This document shows positions 1 through 9,181 of a stretch of 64,000 nucleotides of DNA, piece by piece; the first letter of the stretch is position 1, and each line of letters begins with the position of its first letter. Position numbers and translations under genes: made by a program. Source of the DNA: JACCZX01 sp963829995 (GTDB taxonomy: Bacteria; Pseudomonadota; Gammaproteobacteria; Burkholderiales; Burkholderiaceae_F); NCBI GenBank assembly GCA_963829995.1, contig CAWHKW010000024.1, forward strand, positions 51,461 to 115,460. The letters are read 5' to 3'. Below the pieces are notes generated by a model, which was given only the letters and a program-made list of their open reading frames with translations, searched no databases and was not told where the DNA came from.

Positions 1-1260
1 CTCAAACTCCGACCGGTAGTGCTTGACGAATGCGCGTACCGGCATCGCGGCCGCATCACCTAGCGCGCAGATCGTCCTGCCTTGAATGTTGTCGGCCAGC
101 GAATTCAGTAAATCAAGATCTTCAGTGCGCCCTTCCCCGTGTTCGATCCGGTGAATGATCCGGTACAACCAACCCGTTCCTTCACGGCACGGTGTGCACT
201 GACCGCAGCTCTCCTCGAAATAAAAGTACGCGAGGCGCTCGGCCGCTTTAACCATGCAACGCGTCTCATCCATCACGATCACCGCGCCAGAGCCGAGCAT
301 CGATCCCGCTTTGGCGATCGAGTCGTAGTCCATGTCGGTCGCCATCATCAATTCGCCCGGGACGACAGGCATCGACGAGCCACCCGGAATCACGCCCTTG
401 ATCTTTTTTCCGTCACGCATGCCACCGGCCAGCTCAAGTAACTTTGCAAACGGTGTACCGAGTGGCACTTCATAGTTGCCGGGGTACGTCACGTCACCCG
501 ACACCGAAAAGATCTTGGTGCCGCCGTTGTTCTGGCGGCCGATCTCGAGGAATTTGTCGCCGCCGTGGGTGATGATGAACGGCACCGCAGCGAACGTCTC
601 GGTGTTGTTGATCGTCGTCGGCTTGCCGTACAGGCCATAGCTTGCCGGAAAGGGCGGCTTGAAACGCGGAAATCCCTTCTTGCCCTCGAGCGACTCGAGC
701 AGCGCGGTTTCCTCGCCGCAGATGTATGCACCGTAGCCATGCACTGCATGCAGTTCGAACGAATATTCGGAGCCCAGGATGTTGCGGCCGAGATAGCCGG
801 CGTCGCGCGCCTCGGCCAGCGCTTCTTCAAAGCGCTCGTACTCGGCCCAGGTTTCGCCGTGAATGTAGTTGTAGCCGACCGAGATTCCCATCGCATACGC
901 GGCGATCGCCATGCCTTCGATGACGATGTGCGGGTTGTAACGCAGAATGTCGCGATCCTTGAACGTGCCGGGCTCGCCTTCGTCCGAATTGCAGACCAGG
1001 TACTTCTGCCCCGCGTATTGCTTCGGCATGAAGCTCCATTTGAGGCCGGTCGGAAAACCGGCGCCGCCGCGACCGCGCAACGCTGACTTTTTCACTTCGG
1101 CGATGACGGCATCGGGCGTCAGCTTGTCATCGAAGACTTTGCGCAGCGCCTTGAATCCGCCGCGCTCTTCGTACGCCTTCAAGCCCCAGTTGTTGCCGTC
1201 GAGGCCTTCCAGGATCATCGGACTCAAGTGGCGGCCGTGGAAGCAGGTCTGTGCGGTCAT
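1..1260 (-). CDS. nuoF: NADH-quinone oxidoreductase subunit F (C-terminus cut by window edge)
   Basis: Complex I subunit that oxidises NADH through FMN and passes electrons to the N3 [4Fe-4S] cluster, in the peripheral arm on the cytoplasmic side. The frame is open from the ATG at 1260 to position 1, 420 residues, so only a short C-terminal tail should be missing. Visible motifs are the glycine-rich NADH site GRGGAGFPTG (about residues 63-72), the FMN-site stretch SDEGEPGTFKDR (about 92-103), the cluster motif SCGQCTPCR (Cys about 352, 355, 358) and the fourth cysteine in TICALGD near 398. The start overlaps the nuoE stop as ATGA, so the two are translationally coupled. Last visible gene of a nuoABCDEF run. 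Confidence 0.97.
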   Translation of the reverse strand, partial: MTAQTCFHGRHLSPMILEGLDGNNWGLKAYEERGGFKALRKVFDDKLTPDAVIAEVKKSALRGRGGAGFPTGLKWSFMPKQYAGQKYLVCNSDEGEPGTFKDRDILRYNPHIVIEGMAIAAYAMGISVGYNYIHGETWAEYERFEEALAEARDAGYLGRNILGSEYSFELHAVHGYGAYICGEETALLESLEGKKGFPRFKPPFPASYGLYGKPTTINNTETFAAVPFIITHGGDKFLEIGRQNNGGTKIFSVSGDVTYPGNYEVPLGTPFAKLLELAGGMRDGKKIKGVIPGGSSMPVVPGELMMATDMDYDSIAKAGSMLGSGAVIVMDETRCMVKAAERLAYFYFEESCGQCTPCREGTGWLYRIIHRIEHGEGRTEDLDLLNSLADNIQGRTICALGDAAAMPVRAFVKHYRSEFE

Positions 1261-1769
1261 CGCGCCGCCAACTCCAGTTCAGACAACAGCGCGTCGAGCT
1301 TCTCATTGCTCATGAAGCTTTCCATGCGCTTGTTGTTGACCAGCAGCACGGGTGCGTCACCGCACGCACCAAAGCACTCGCCCTCTTTCAGCGTGAACGC
1401 GCCGTCGGCGGTAGTTTCGTTAAAGCCGATACCAAGCCGTCGCTTCAGATGCTCGGCGGCGCGCGTTGCGCCCGATAGCGCACACGGCAGATTGGTGCAG
1501 ATCGCGATCTTGTGACGGCCGATCGGCTTCAGGTTGTACATGCTGTAGAACGTCGCGACTTCATAAACCGCGATCGGCGGCATGCCTAGATAGCCAGCGA
1601 CTTCCTCCATCGCCTCCTTCGAGAGCCAGCCGATTTCGTCCTGCGCGATCGCGAGCGCCGCCATCACCGCCGAACGGCGCCGCTCAGCGGGGAACTTTGC
1701 AATTTCGCGATCGATCTTTTGATATGCATTCGCGGACAGCACCAAGGCGCTTTGTGGAAGCGCACTCAT
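1257..1769 (-). CDS. nuoE: NADH-quinone oxidoreductase subunit E
   Basis: 24-kDa-type subunit of complex I holding the [2Fe-2S] cluster N1a beside NuoF. The protein is 170 residues, normal for proteobacterial NuoE. The four ligands are visible as CTNLPC (Cys91, Cys96) and CFGAC (Cys132, Cys136), after the conserved VATFYSMYNL stretch. The stop overlaps the nuoF start. Upstream, the usual close junction with nuoD is opened by two copies of a 74-75 bp repeat, and the nuoE ATG lies at the edge of the first copy, so its ribosome-binding region is made of repeat sequence. That could change nuoE translation compared with relatives; this is inference. Confidence 0.96.
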   Translation of the reverse strand: MSALPQSALVLSANAYQKIDREIAKFPAERRRSAVMAALAIAQDEIGWLSKEAMEEVAGYLGMPPIAVYEVATFYSMYNLKPIGRHKIAICTNLPCALSGATRAAEHLKRRLGIGFNETTADGAFTLKEGECFGACGDAPVLLVNNKRMESFMSNEKLDALLSELELAAR

Positions 1770-1915
1770 GTTTGCCCCCTACGGCGCTGCGCGCCGGTCC
1801 CCCCAGGGGGAGCGAGCGCCTTGGGAGCGGCCCGGCGGCGCATGTTTGCCCCCTACGGCGCTGCGCGCCGGTCCCCCCGAGGGGGAGCGAGCGCCTTGGG
1901 AGCGGCCCGGCGGCG
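1767..1915. repeat. Two tandem copies of a 74-75 bp GC-rich repeat between nuoD and nuoE
   Basis: Copy 1 spans 1767-1840 and copy 2 spans 1841-1915. They are identical except for one additional G in the C/G run of copy 2. Each copy contains short palindromic blocks (for example GGCGCTGCGCGCC and CCCCCCAGGGGG-type pairing), so each can fold into hairpins. The unit starts CATGTTTGCCCCC. I believe it belongs to the family of dispersed intergenic palindromic repeats common in Burkholderiales, but that is from memory and unverified. It sits inside a cotranscribed operon. Confidence 0.9.
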
Positions 1916-1916
1916 C

Positions 1917-3170
1917 TCATCGATCGATCTCCCCGAACACGATGTCCTGTGTGCCGATGATCGTCACTGCGTCCGCAATCATGTGACCGCGCGCCATTTC
2001 ATCGAGCGATTGCAAGTGCGGAAAGCCGGCGGCGCGAATCTTCAGCCGATACGGCTTGTTCGCGCCGTCCGAAATCAGATAGATGCCGAACTCGCCTTTC
2101 GGGTGCTCGACCGCCGCATACACCTCGCCCGGCGGTACGTGAAATCCCTCGGTGAACAGCTTGAAGTGATGAATCAGGTCTTCCATGCCCGTCTTCATAT
2201 CGACTCGAGACGGCGGTGCAACCTTGTGATCGTCGGTCATCACGGGACCGGGATGCCCGCGTAACCAGGCGATGCACTGCCTGATGATTGAATTGCTTTG
2301 CCGCATCTCCGCCACGCGCACCAGGTAGCGGTCGTAACAGTCGCCGTTCTTGCCGATCGGGATCTGGAAATCGAGCTTGTCGTACACCTCGTACGGCTGC
2401 TTGCGGCGCAGGTCCCATTCGATTCCCGAGCCGCGCAGCATCGGACCGGTAAAACCGAGCTGCAGCGCACGCTCGGGCGACACCACGCCAATACCTACCA
2501 GACGCTGCTTCCAGATCCGGTTGTCGGTCAACAACGTTTCGTATTCGTCAACGTGCTTCGGAAAGCGGTCGGTGAAATCCTCGATGAAGTCGAGCAGCGA
2601 GCCTTGGCGGTTTTCGTTCAGGCGCTTGATGTCCTGTTCGCTGCGGTATTTGGTGTTCTTGTGCTGCGGCATCGCATCCGGCAGGTCGCGATACACACCG
2701 CCGGGGCGGTAGTAGGCGGCGTGCATGCGCGCGCCCGATACCGCCTCGTACATGTCCATCAAGTCTTCGCGCTCGCGAAACGCGTACAGGAAAACCGCCA
2801 TCGCGCCGACATCGAGCCCGTGCGCACCAATCCACAGCAGGTGATTCATCAAGCGCGTCAGCTCGTCGAACATCACACGGATGTATTGCGCGCGAATGGG
2901 CACGTCGACGCCGATCAGCTTCTCGATCGCCATCACGTACGCGTGCTCGTTGCACATCATCGACACGTAGTCGAGCCGGTCCATGTACGGCACCGACTGC
3001 AGATACGTGCGCGTTTCGGCGAGTTTCTCGGTCGCGCGATGCAAAAGCCCAATGTGAGGATCGGCACGCTCGATCACTTCGCCGTCGAGTTCCAGCACCA
3101 GTCGCAACACACCATGGGCGGCAGGATGCTGGGGGCCAAAATTGAGCGTGTAATTCTTGATCTCGGCCAT
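1917..3170 (-). CDS. nuoD: NADH-quinone oxidoreductase subunit D
   Basis: 49-kDa-type subunit of complex I, forming the quinone-binding cavity with NuoB. The 417-residue protein has the family's usual length and is separate from NuoC, as in most betaproteobacteria (they are fused in E. coli). The N-terminal FGPQHPAAHG motif, typical of the hydrogenase-like fold, is present, as is the C-terminal ending on FGEIDR. The ATG overlaps the nuoC TAA by one base (TAATG). Just past the stop comes the tandem repeat. The sequence around the nuoD stop (ATGAGCGCC on the coding strand) resembles the start of nuoE, which suggests that nuoD and nuoE overlapped directly before the repeat arrived. Confidence 0.97.
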   Translation of the reverse strand: MAEIKNYTLNFGPQHPAAHGVLRLVLELDGEVIERADPHIGLLHRATEKLAETRTYLQSVPYMDRLDYVSMMCNEHAYVMAIEKLIGVDVPIRAQYIRVMFDELTRLMNHLLWIGAHGLDVGAMAVFLYAFREREDLMDMYEAVSGARMHAAYYRPGGVYRDLPDAMPQHKNTKYRSEQDIKRLNENRQGSLLDFIEDFTDRFPKHVDEYETLLTDNRIWKQRLVGIGVVSPERALQLGFTGPMLRGSGIEWDLRRKQPYEVYDKLDFQIPIGKNGDCYDRYLVRVAEMRQSNSIIRQCIAWLRGHPGPVMTDDHKVAPPSRVDMKTGMEDLIHHFKLFTEGFHVPPGEVYAAVEHPKGEFGIYLISDGANKPYRLKIRAAGFPHLQSLDEMARGHMIADAVTIIGTQDIVFGEIDR

Positions 3171-3769
3171 TATTCGCGTCCGTGGCCGTAGTTTTCTTCA
3201 CGAATCACACGCGGCACGATCTCGCGCGGCTCGATGGTCACCGGCTGATAGATAACCCTCTTCTGCTCGGGGTCGTAGCGCATTTCCACGTAACCCGAGA
3301 TCGGGAAGTCCTTGCGAAACGGATGGCCGACGAAACCGTAATCGGTGAGGATCCGGCGCAGATCGGGATGGCCCTCGAACACGATTCCGTACAAATCGAA
3401 CGCTTCGCGCTCGAACCAGTTCGCGCCCGCCCAGACTCCGGTAACCGATGCCACCAGCGGCAGGTCATCGTCCGCGCAGAAGGAACGAACGCGCACGCGC
3501 CAGTTATGGGTAAGCGACAGCAGATGCAGTACGACCGCGTAACGTGCGCCGTCCCAGGCGCCCTCACCATAAGAGGAGTAGTCGACTCCGCACAGGTCGA
3601 TCATCTGCTCGAATGCAAGGCCGCTGTCGTCGCGCAACGTACGAGCGACCGATAGGTGATCTTCGCCCTTGATGACGACGGTCACTTCGTCGAGAGCGAT
3701 GACAAGGCGCTGCAGCCTGTCGCCCAGCGCCGACTTCAAACGTTCGGAGAGCTCGTCCAGACGGTTCAT
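3170..3769 (-). CDS. nuoC: NADH-quinone oxidoreductase subunit C
   Basis: 30-kDa-type subunit of the complex I peripheral arm, 199 residues from the chosen ATG. The family signature is clear: ERE-FDLYGI-F-GHPDLRRIL followed by DYGFVGHPFRKDFP. The frame stays open upstream to 4021, but that part is antisense-frame overlap with nuoB. The ATG at 3769 is chosen because it overlaps the nuoB stop (TGATG) and gives the usual MNRLDEL-type N-terminus. It is coupled downstream to nuoD by a one-base overlap. Confidence 0.95.
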   Translation of the reverse strand: MNRLDELSERLKSALGDRLQRLVIALDEVTVVIKGEDHLSVARTLRDDSGLAFEQMIDLCGVDYSSYGEGAWDGARYAVVLHLLSLTHNWRVRVRSFCADDDLPLVASVTGVWAGANWFEREAFDLYGIVFEGHPDLRRILTDYGFVGHPFRKDFPISGYVEMRYDPEQKRVIYQPVTIEPREIVPRVIREENYGHGRE

Positions 3770-4245
3770 CAACGAGCGATGGTGTTTGTACGACGAATCT
3801 TGTTTTGCAACTGAATGATTCCGTAGATCAACGCTTCTGCGGTCGGCGGACATCCCGGCACATAGACGTCGACGGGCACGATGCGGTCGCAGCCGCGCAC
3901 TACCGAGTAGCTGTAGTGGTAATAACCACCGCCGTTGGCGCACGAACCCATGCTGATCACCCAGCGCGGCTCGGCCATCTGGTCGTAGACCTTGCGCAAT
4001 GCCGGCGCCATCTTGTTGCACAGCGTGCCAGCGACGATCATCAGGTCCGATTGCCGCGGGCTCGGGCGGAAGAAGATGCCGAACCGATCCAGGTCATAGC
4101 GTGCCGCGCCGGCGTGCATCATCTCGACCGCGCAACACGCCAGGCCGAACGTCATCGGCCAGAGCGACCCCGTCTTCGACCAGTTCAGCACCTTGTCGAC
4201 GCTGGTCGTTACGAATCCTTCGTTGAGGTGACCTTCAAGTGCCAT
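3769..4245 (-). CDS. nuoB: NADH-quinone oxidoreductase subunit B
   Basis: PSST-type subunit carrying the terminal [4Fe-4S] cluster N2 that reduces quinone. The protein is 158 residues. Ligands are visible as the tandem cysteines in FGLACCAVEMM (Cys37, Cys38), Cys102 in MGSCANGGG and Cys132 in VPGCPPTAEAL. It starts three bases after the nuoA stop and its own stop overlaps the nuoC start, so nuoABCD is tightly packed. Confidence 0.97.
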   Translation of the reverse strand: MALEGHLNEGFVTTSVDKVLNWSKTGSLWPMTFGLACCAVEMMHAGAARYDLDRFGIFFRPSPRQSDLMIVAGTLCNKMAPALRKVYDQMAEPRWVISMGSCANGGGYYHYSYSVVRGCDRIVPVDVYVPGCPPTAEALIYGIIQLQNKIRRTNTIAR

Positions 4246-4248
4246 CGT

Positions 4249-4614
4249 CTACTCCCAGTCCAGCGCGCCTTTTTTCCATTCATAAATGAAGCCGATGGTC
4301 AGGATGGCAAGAAACAACATCATTGCCCAGAATCCCGCGCTCCACACGCCAAGATCGCCGAGCACGACGCCCCACGGGAACAGGAACGCAATCTCCAGAT
4401 CGAAGATGATGAACAGGATCGCGACCAGGTAGTAACGAACGTCGAACTTCATGCGCGCGTCTTCGAACGCTTCGAAGCCACACTCATACGGAGACAATTT
4501 TTCCGGATCCGGGTTACGCGGTCCAAGCACGGCACCGATCAGCATCGGTGCCGCACCGATCGCGAGCCCGACCAGGATGAACAGCAGAATCGGAAGATAG
4601 TTTTCGAGGATCAC
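4249..4614 (-). CDS. nuoA: NADH-quinone oxidoreductase subunit A
   Basis: Small membrane subunit of complex I, 121 residues, first gene of the nuo operon here. Three hydrophobic segments lie at about residues 7-30, 61-83 and 90-112. Between the first two is the conserved loop with SPYECGF, followed by the FDLEIAFLFPW motif. The start codon is GTG (MILENYLPILL). The promoter of the operon should lie between this gene and tRNA-Leu (4615-4653) or be shared with the tRNA upstream; no clear promoter is visible. Confidence 0.96.
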   Translation of the reverse strand: MILENYLPILLFILVGLAIGAAPMLIGAVLGPRNPDPEKLSPYECGFEAFEDARMKFDVRYYLVAILFIIFDLEIAFLFPWGVVLGDLGVWSAGFWAMMLFLAILTIGFIYEWKKGALDWE

Positions 4615-4653
4615 GCGAGATTCACGTTATAGCCGGTGTTACTTGCAAAACAC

Positions 4654-4738
4654 TGGTGCCCACGGGGAGACTCGAACTCCCACAGCTTTCGCCGCCACCC
4701 CCTCAAGATGGTGTGTCTACCAATTCCACCACGTGGGC
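4654..4738 (-). tRNA. tRNA-Leu (anticodon GAG)
   Basis: On the minus strand an 85-nt class II tRNA folds with acceptor stem GCCCACG/CGTGGGC, a D loop containing AATTGGTAGACAC, anticodon loop CTTGAGG (anticodon GAG, leucine), a long variable arm, T loop GTTCGAGTC and an encoded CCA end. It lies between secG and nuoA, its usual place in Burkholderiales genomes. Confidence 0.97.
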
Positions 4739-4799
4739 AGTGGAAATCCCGTGAGATTTTACATGCGGGTGCAGCGCGTACACCTTCGCCGCAGCACGT

Positions 4800-5231
4800 C
4801 TATTTCGGGATGTCGCTCGGCTTCGGCGGAGAGTCGGTCGTCGCCGGAGCCGGCGTCGCTGGAAGGGCCGTGGCGGGCGCGCTTTGCGGCGTCTGCCCGC
4901 TCGGTGTCGGAATGTCTTTCGGCGTGGTTGCCGGAGCCGGTGTGGTCGCGGGCACTCCCATCACGCCGCCGGTGTCCGATGCGGGGCGCTTGCTCTCGGT
5001 ACTGGTGTACGCCAGGCCAAGCGTGGCGAGAAAAAACACCGTTGCAACAACGCCGGTACTGCGCGACAGAAAGTTTGCCGACCCCGTCGCACCGAACAGG
5101 CTGCCCGACGCACCGCCGCCGAACGCGGCGCCCATGTCCGCGCCTTTACCGTGTTGAAGCAGCACCAGCACGATGACAGCGATCGCCGCGATGACCTGCA
5201 CGACGATCAGCAATGTAGTTAACCAAGCCAT
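4800..5231 (-). CDS. secG: Preprotein translocase subunit SecG
   Basis: Auxiliary inner-membrane subunit of the SecYEG channel. The 143-residue protein has two hydrophobic segments (about residues 3-25 and 58-77) flanking the conserved glycine-rich cytoplasmic stretch GKGADMGAAFGGGASGSLFG. The C-terminal third is a low-complexity Pro/Ala/Thr-rich tail, longer than in E. coli (110 aa) but common in betaproteobacteria. It lies just downstream of tpiA and before tRNA-Leu. Confidence 0.95.
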   Translation of the reverse strand: MAWLTTLLIVVQVIAAIAVIVLVLLQHGKGADMGAAFGGGASGSLFGATGSANFLSRSTGVVATVFFLATLGLAYTSTESKRPASDTGGVMGVPATTPAPATTPKDIPTPSGQTPQSAPATALPATPAPATTDSPPKPSDIPK

Positions 5232-5261
5232 TTTGAAGCCCTTTTTTCCATAAACCGAATT

Positions 5262-6010
<749 letters not shown>

Positions 6011-6014
<4 letters not shown>

Positions 6015-7027
6015 CTTGCGCGCTCCGCGTCTGCCCGGACCGTCAGCACGATCTTTCCCACGTGCTGGCTCGATTCCATCAGCCGATGCGCGTCGGCCGC
6101 TTGCTCGAGCGGAAAGGTGCGAAACAGCATTGGCTTGACGCGCCCAGACTCGATCAAAGGCCACACCACTTCGCGCAAACGCTTGGCGATCGCCTCTTTG
6201 AAAGCGACCGAGCGCGGACGCAGCGTCGATCCGGTCACCGTCAACCGACGGCGCAACACCGCATTCAGATCCAAGGTCGCCTTGGAGCCGCCGAGCAGCG
6301 CGATGAAGACCAGCCGGCCGTCGTCGGCCAATGATGCGATTTCGCGCGGCAGATAGTCGCCGGCCACCATGTCGAGGATCACATCGACGCCACGACCGTT
6401 CGTCTCTGCCTTGATGACTTCCGCAAAGTCCTCGGTCCGGTAGTTGATCGCCCGTTTCGCGCCGAGTTCGACGCAAGCCTGGCATTTTTCGTCGCTGCCG
6501 GCCGTCGCAAAGACGGTGCTTCCAAGCGCCGCCGCCAACTGAATCGCGGCGACGCCGATACCGCTCGAGCCACCCTGCACCAGCAGCGATTCGCCGGGCA
6601 CAAGCCGCGCGCGGTCGAACACATTGCTCCAGACGGTGAAGTAGGTTTCGGGCAACCCGGCCGCTTCGGCAAAGGACAATGCGTGTGGCTTCGGCAAGCA
6701 CTGTGCAACCGGTGCAACGCAAAATTCCGCGTAGCCACCGCCTGCGACCAGCGCGCACACTTCATCGCCGATCTTGAAGCCCGAGCTTCCCACGTTGCCG
6801 CTCTCGATCGTGCCCGAAACTTCCAACCCCGGTAGATCGGAGGCTCCGGCAGGCGGCGCATAGGCGCCTTTACGCTGCAGAACATCGGGGCGATTCACGC
6901 CAGCTGCCTGGACTCGAATCAGGACTTCACCTGCCGCCGGCTGCGGAACAGGACGTTCGGTCAGCCGCAGCACTTCAGGTCCGCCGGGCTGCGAGATTTC
7001 AATGGCCTGCATCGACCGCGCGCTCAC
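6011..7027 (-). CDS. NAD(P)H-quinone oxidoreductase, zeta-crystallin/PIG3 type
   Basis: Medium-chain dehydrogenase/reductase without the zinc-binding cysteines, of the type that reduces quinones with NADPH. It is 338 residues with an N-terminal GroES-like domain (AAGVNRPDVLQRKGAY...GLEVSGTI) and a Rossmann domain with the nucleotide motif QGGSSGIGVAAIQLA. The longest form starts at GTG 7027, overlapping the TGA of the peptidase gene (GTGA). An ATG at 7012 (MQAIEISQPGG) is an equally plausible start. Its stop overlaps the tpiA start, a gene order typical of Burkholderiales. Confidence 0.92.
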
Positions 7028-9139
7028 GGCTTACCTCCGAGGTGCTTCCACAGGAACGTGTATTCGATCGCGGCCATCAACGCACGCTGTTCGTTGTTCG
7101 AAGCAACGCCGTGCCCGCCTTCGATGTTTTCGTAATACCACGCGTCGTGTCCCTGTTCGCGCATCCGCGCAAACATCTTCCGTGCATGTGCAGGATGGAC
7201 GCGATCGTCGCGTGTCGACGTAATGAACAGCGTCGGCGGGTAGATCGCTTGCTTGCGCACGTTCTGGTACGGCGAGTACTTGCTGATGTATGCCCATTGC
7301 TCGGGCACATCGGGATCGCCGTACTCGGCCATCCAGCTCGCACCGGCCAGCAACTTGCTGTAGCGCTTCATGTCCAGCAAAGGCACTTGCGCCACCGCGG
7401 CGCCGAACAGTTCAGGCCGCTGCGTCAGCGCGGCACCGACCAGCAACCCACCGTTACTTCCACCACGAATTCCGATCTGTTTCGGCTGCGCGATGCCTCG
7501 CCGCGCGAGGTCCTCGGCGATTGCTATGAAATCGTCGAACGCGTTCTGCCGTTTTTCCTTCAACGCGGCCTGATGCCACGCCGGTCCGAACTCACCGCCG
7601 CCACGAATGTTGGCCACCACCAGTACGCCGCCGCGCGCCAGCCACGCGCGGCCGATTCCGCCGCTGTAAAACGGTTCGAGCGCGTTTTCGAAACCCCCAT
7701 ATCCATACAGCATGGTCGGCGCGTTTTTCGCTCCGCGCGCACCGACCACGAAGTACGGCACGCCGGTGCCATCGCGCGATTTCGCCTCGAACTGCTGCAC
7801 CGTCATGCGCGAAGCGTCGAAGAACGCAGGCATCGACTTCAACTTTTCGATCGGCTCACCGGCAGTGCCGACGAACAGCGTCGGGGGCGTCAGGAAATCC
7901 TGATACGTGATGAAAATCTGATCCGACGCGTAGCGATCGACCGGGTGCGCGCTGGCTGCGCCCAGCGACGGCAGGTTGACCTCCTGCCGCTGCCAGCCGC
8001 TATCTGTCGGCGTCAACACGAATAAGCGGCTTCGCACGTTATCGAGCACGTCGAGCACGATTGCGTTGCGGGTCGCCGACCAGACCTTTTGCAGCGCAGT
8101 GCGAGCGCTCGGTTCGAAAAGCACGTCGAACGCATGCCTACCCTGCAGAAAGTCCTGTGTGCGCGTAGCGATCAGCGCGCCCGCCGGATACGCACGGCCA
8201 CCGACGTTCCAGGCGGATCGAAGACGCACTATCAGCCACGGGCCGACAACTTGCGCGGCCGCGTCGTTAGGCACCGCCAGCCGCACCGGTGCGCCGTCGC
8301 GCAGCACGAACGTCTCGCCGTCGTAGAACGCGATCAAGCGCCGCACGCCTTCGGTGATCCGCATCGTGCCGTCTCGAACGTCGTGATCGACCCACGCGTC
8401 AACGCCGACATCAGTGCGTTGCCCTTCGAAGACTGTGACGGCCCGCGTCAGCGGCGTGCCGCGATGCCAACGCTTCACTATGCGCGGATAGCCGCTGTCG
8501 GTCATGCTGCCAGGGCCGAAGTCGGAGCTGACGTAGATGCGTGTCGCGGTCGCGCCATTCGACATCCGACTTGGCCTCGGGCACGACGAACCCGTCAGCT
8601 ACAAACTGCTTGTTGAAGAGATCAAACTCGCGCACGACGATCGCGTCGCCGCCGCCACGCGACAGACTGATCAGGCAGCGGTCACCGCGTGGCGGCAGGC
8701 ACTGCGCGTTTTTCCAAACCCAGTTTTCCTTCTCGTCGCGCGCGAGTGCGTCGACATCGACCACGATCTCCCATACGGGCTGCGGCTTGCGATATTCGGC
8801 CCACGTCGTGCGGCGCCACAGGCCGCGCGGATTGGCGGCGTCCTGCCAGAAGTTGTAGAGGTGATCGCCATGCGCGGCAACGTGCGCAATGCGCTCGCGC
8901 GAGTCGAGCACGTCAAGCACTTGGTCTCGGATCTGCGCAAACTCCTGGCGTTCGCGCAGCTCCGACAGAGTGCGAGTGCTCGCCGCGCGCGCGAAATCGA
9001 GAGCGCGCGCGCTGTCAACTTCTTCGAGCCAAAGATACGTGTCGGCGAGTTCGTTGGACATGGCAGCCTGCGCCGGCACCGCGCTGACCCACGCAGCGCC
9101 GGCGATCAGAAAGAGAATTCTCGTAACGTCGCGACGCAT
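7024..9139 (-). CDS. Prolyl oligopeptidase family S9 serine peptidase, exported (one +1 frameshift)
   Basis: Serine peptidase with an N-terminal beta-propeller and a C-terminal alpha/beta hydrolase domain. The N-terminus (MRRDVTRILFLIAGA...AQA) is a signal peptide, so it probably acts in the periplasm. Catalytic residues are visible: Ser in RGGSNGG, Asp in TSTRDDRVHP and His in EGGHGVAS. The frame breaks between 8539 and 8549: the upstream half ends in SDVEWRD and the downstream half resumes at TRIYVSSDFGPG. Removing one base of the GG pair at 8548-8549 rejoins them, giving about 704 residues, normal for the family. The gene lies between pnp and the oxidoreductase. I judge the break to be a likely sequencing error. 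Confidence 0.88.
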
Positions 9140-9181
9140 GCAGACAATGGCGCCGTTGAAGGCGCCGGAGCCCAATGAAAA

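Noticed and set aside
2298..3191. 297-codon plus-strand frame antisense to nuoD
   Set aside because: nuoD is a textbook gene; the antisense frame has shadow composition (His/Val/Arg-rich).
6015..6758. Open frame extending tpiA upstream by about 250 codons
   Set aside because: Lies wholly inside the oxidoreductase gene in another frame; Arg/Gly-rich and unlike any TpiA N-terminus.
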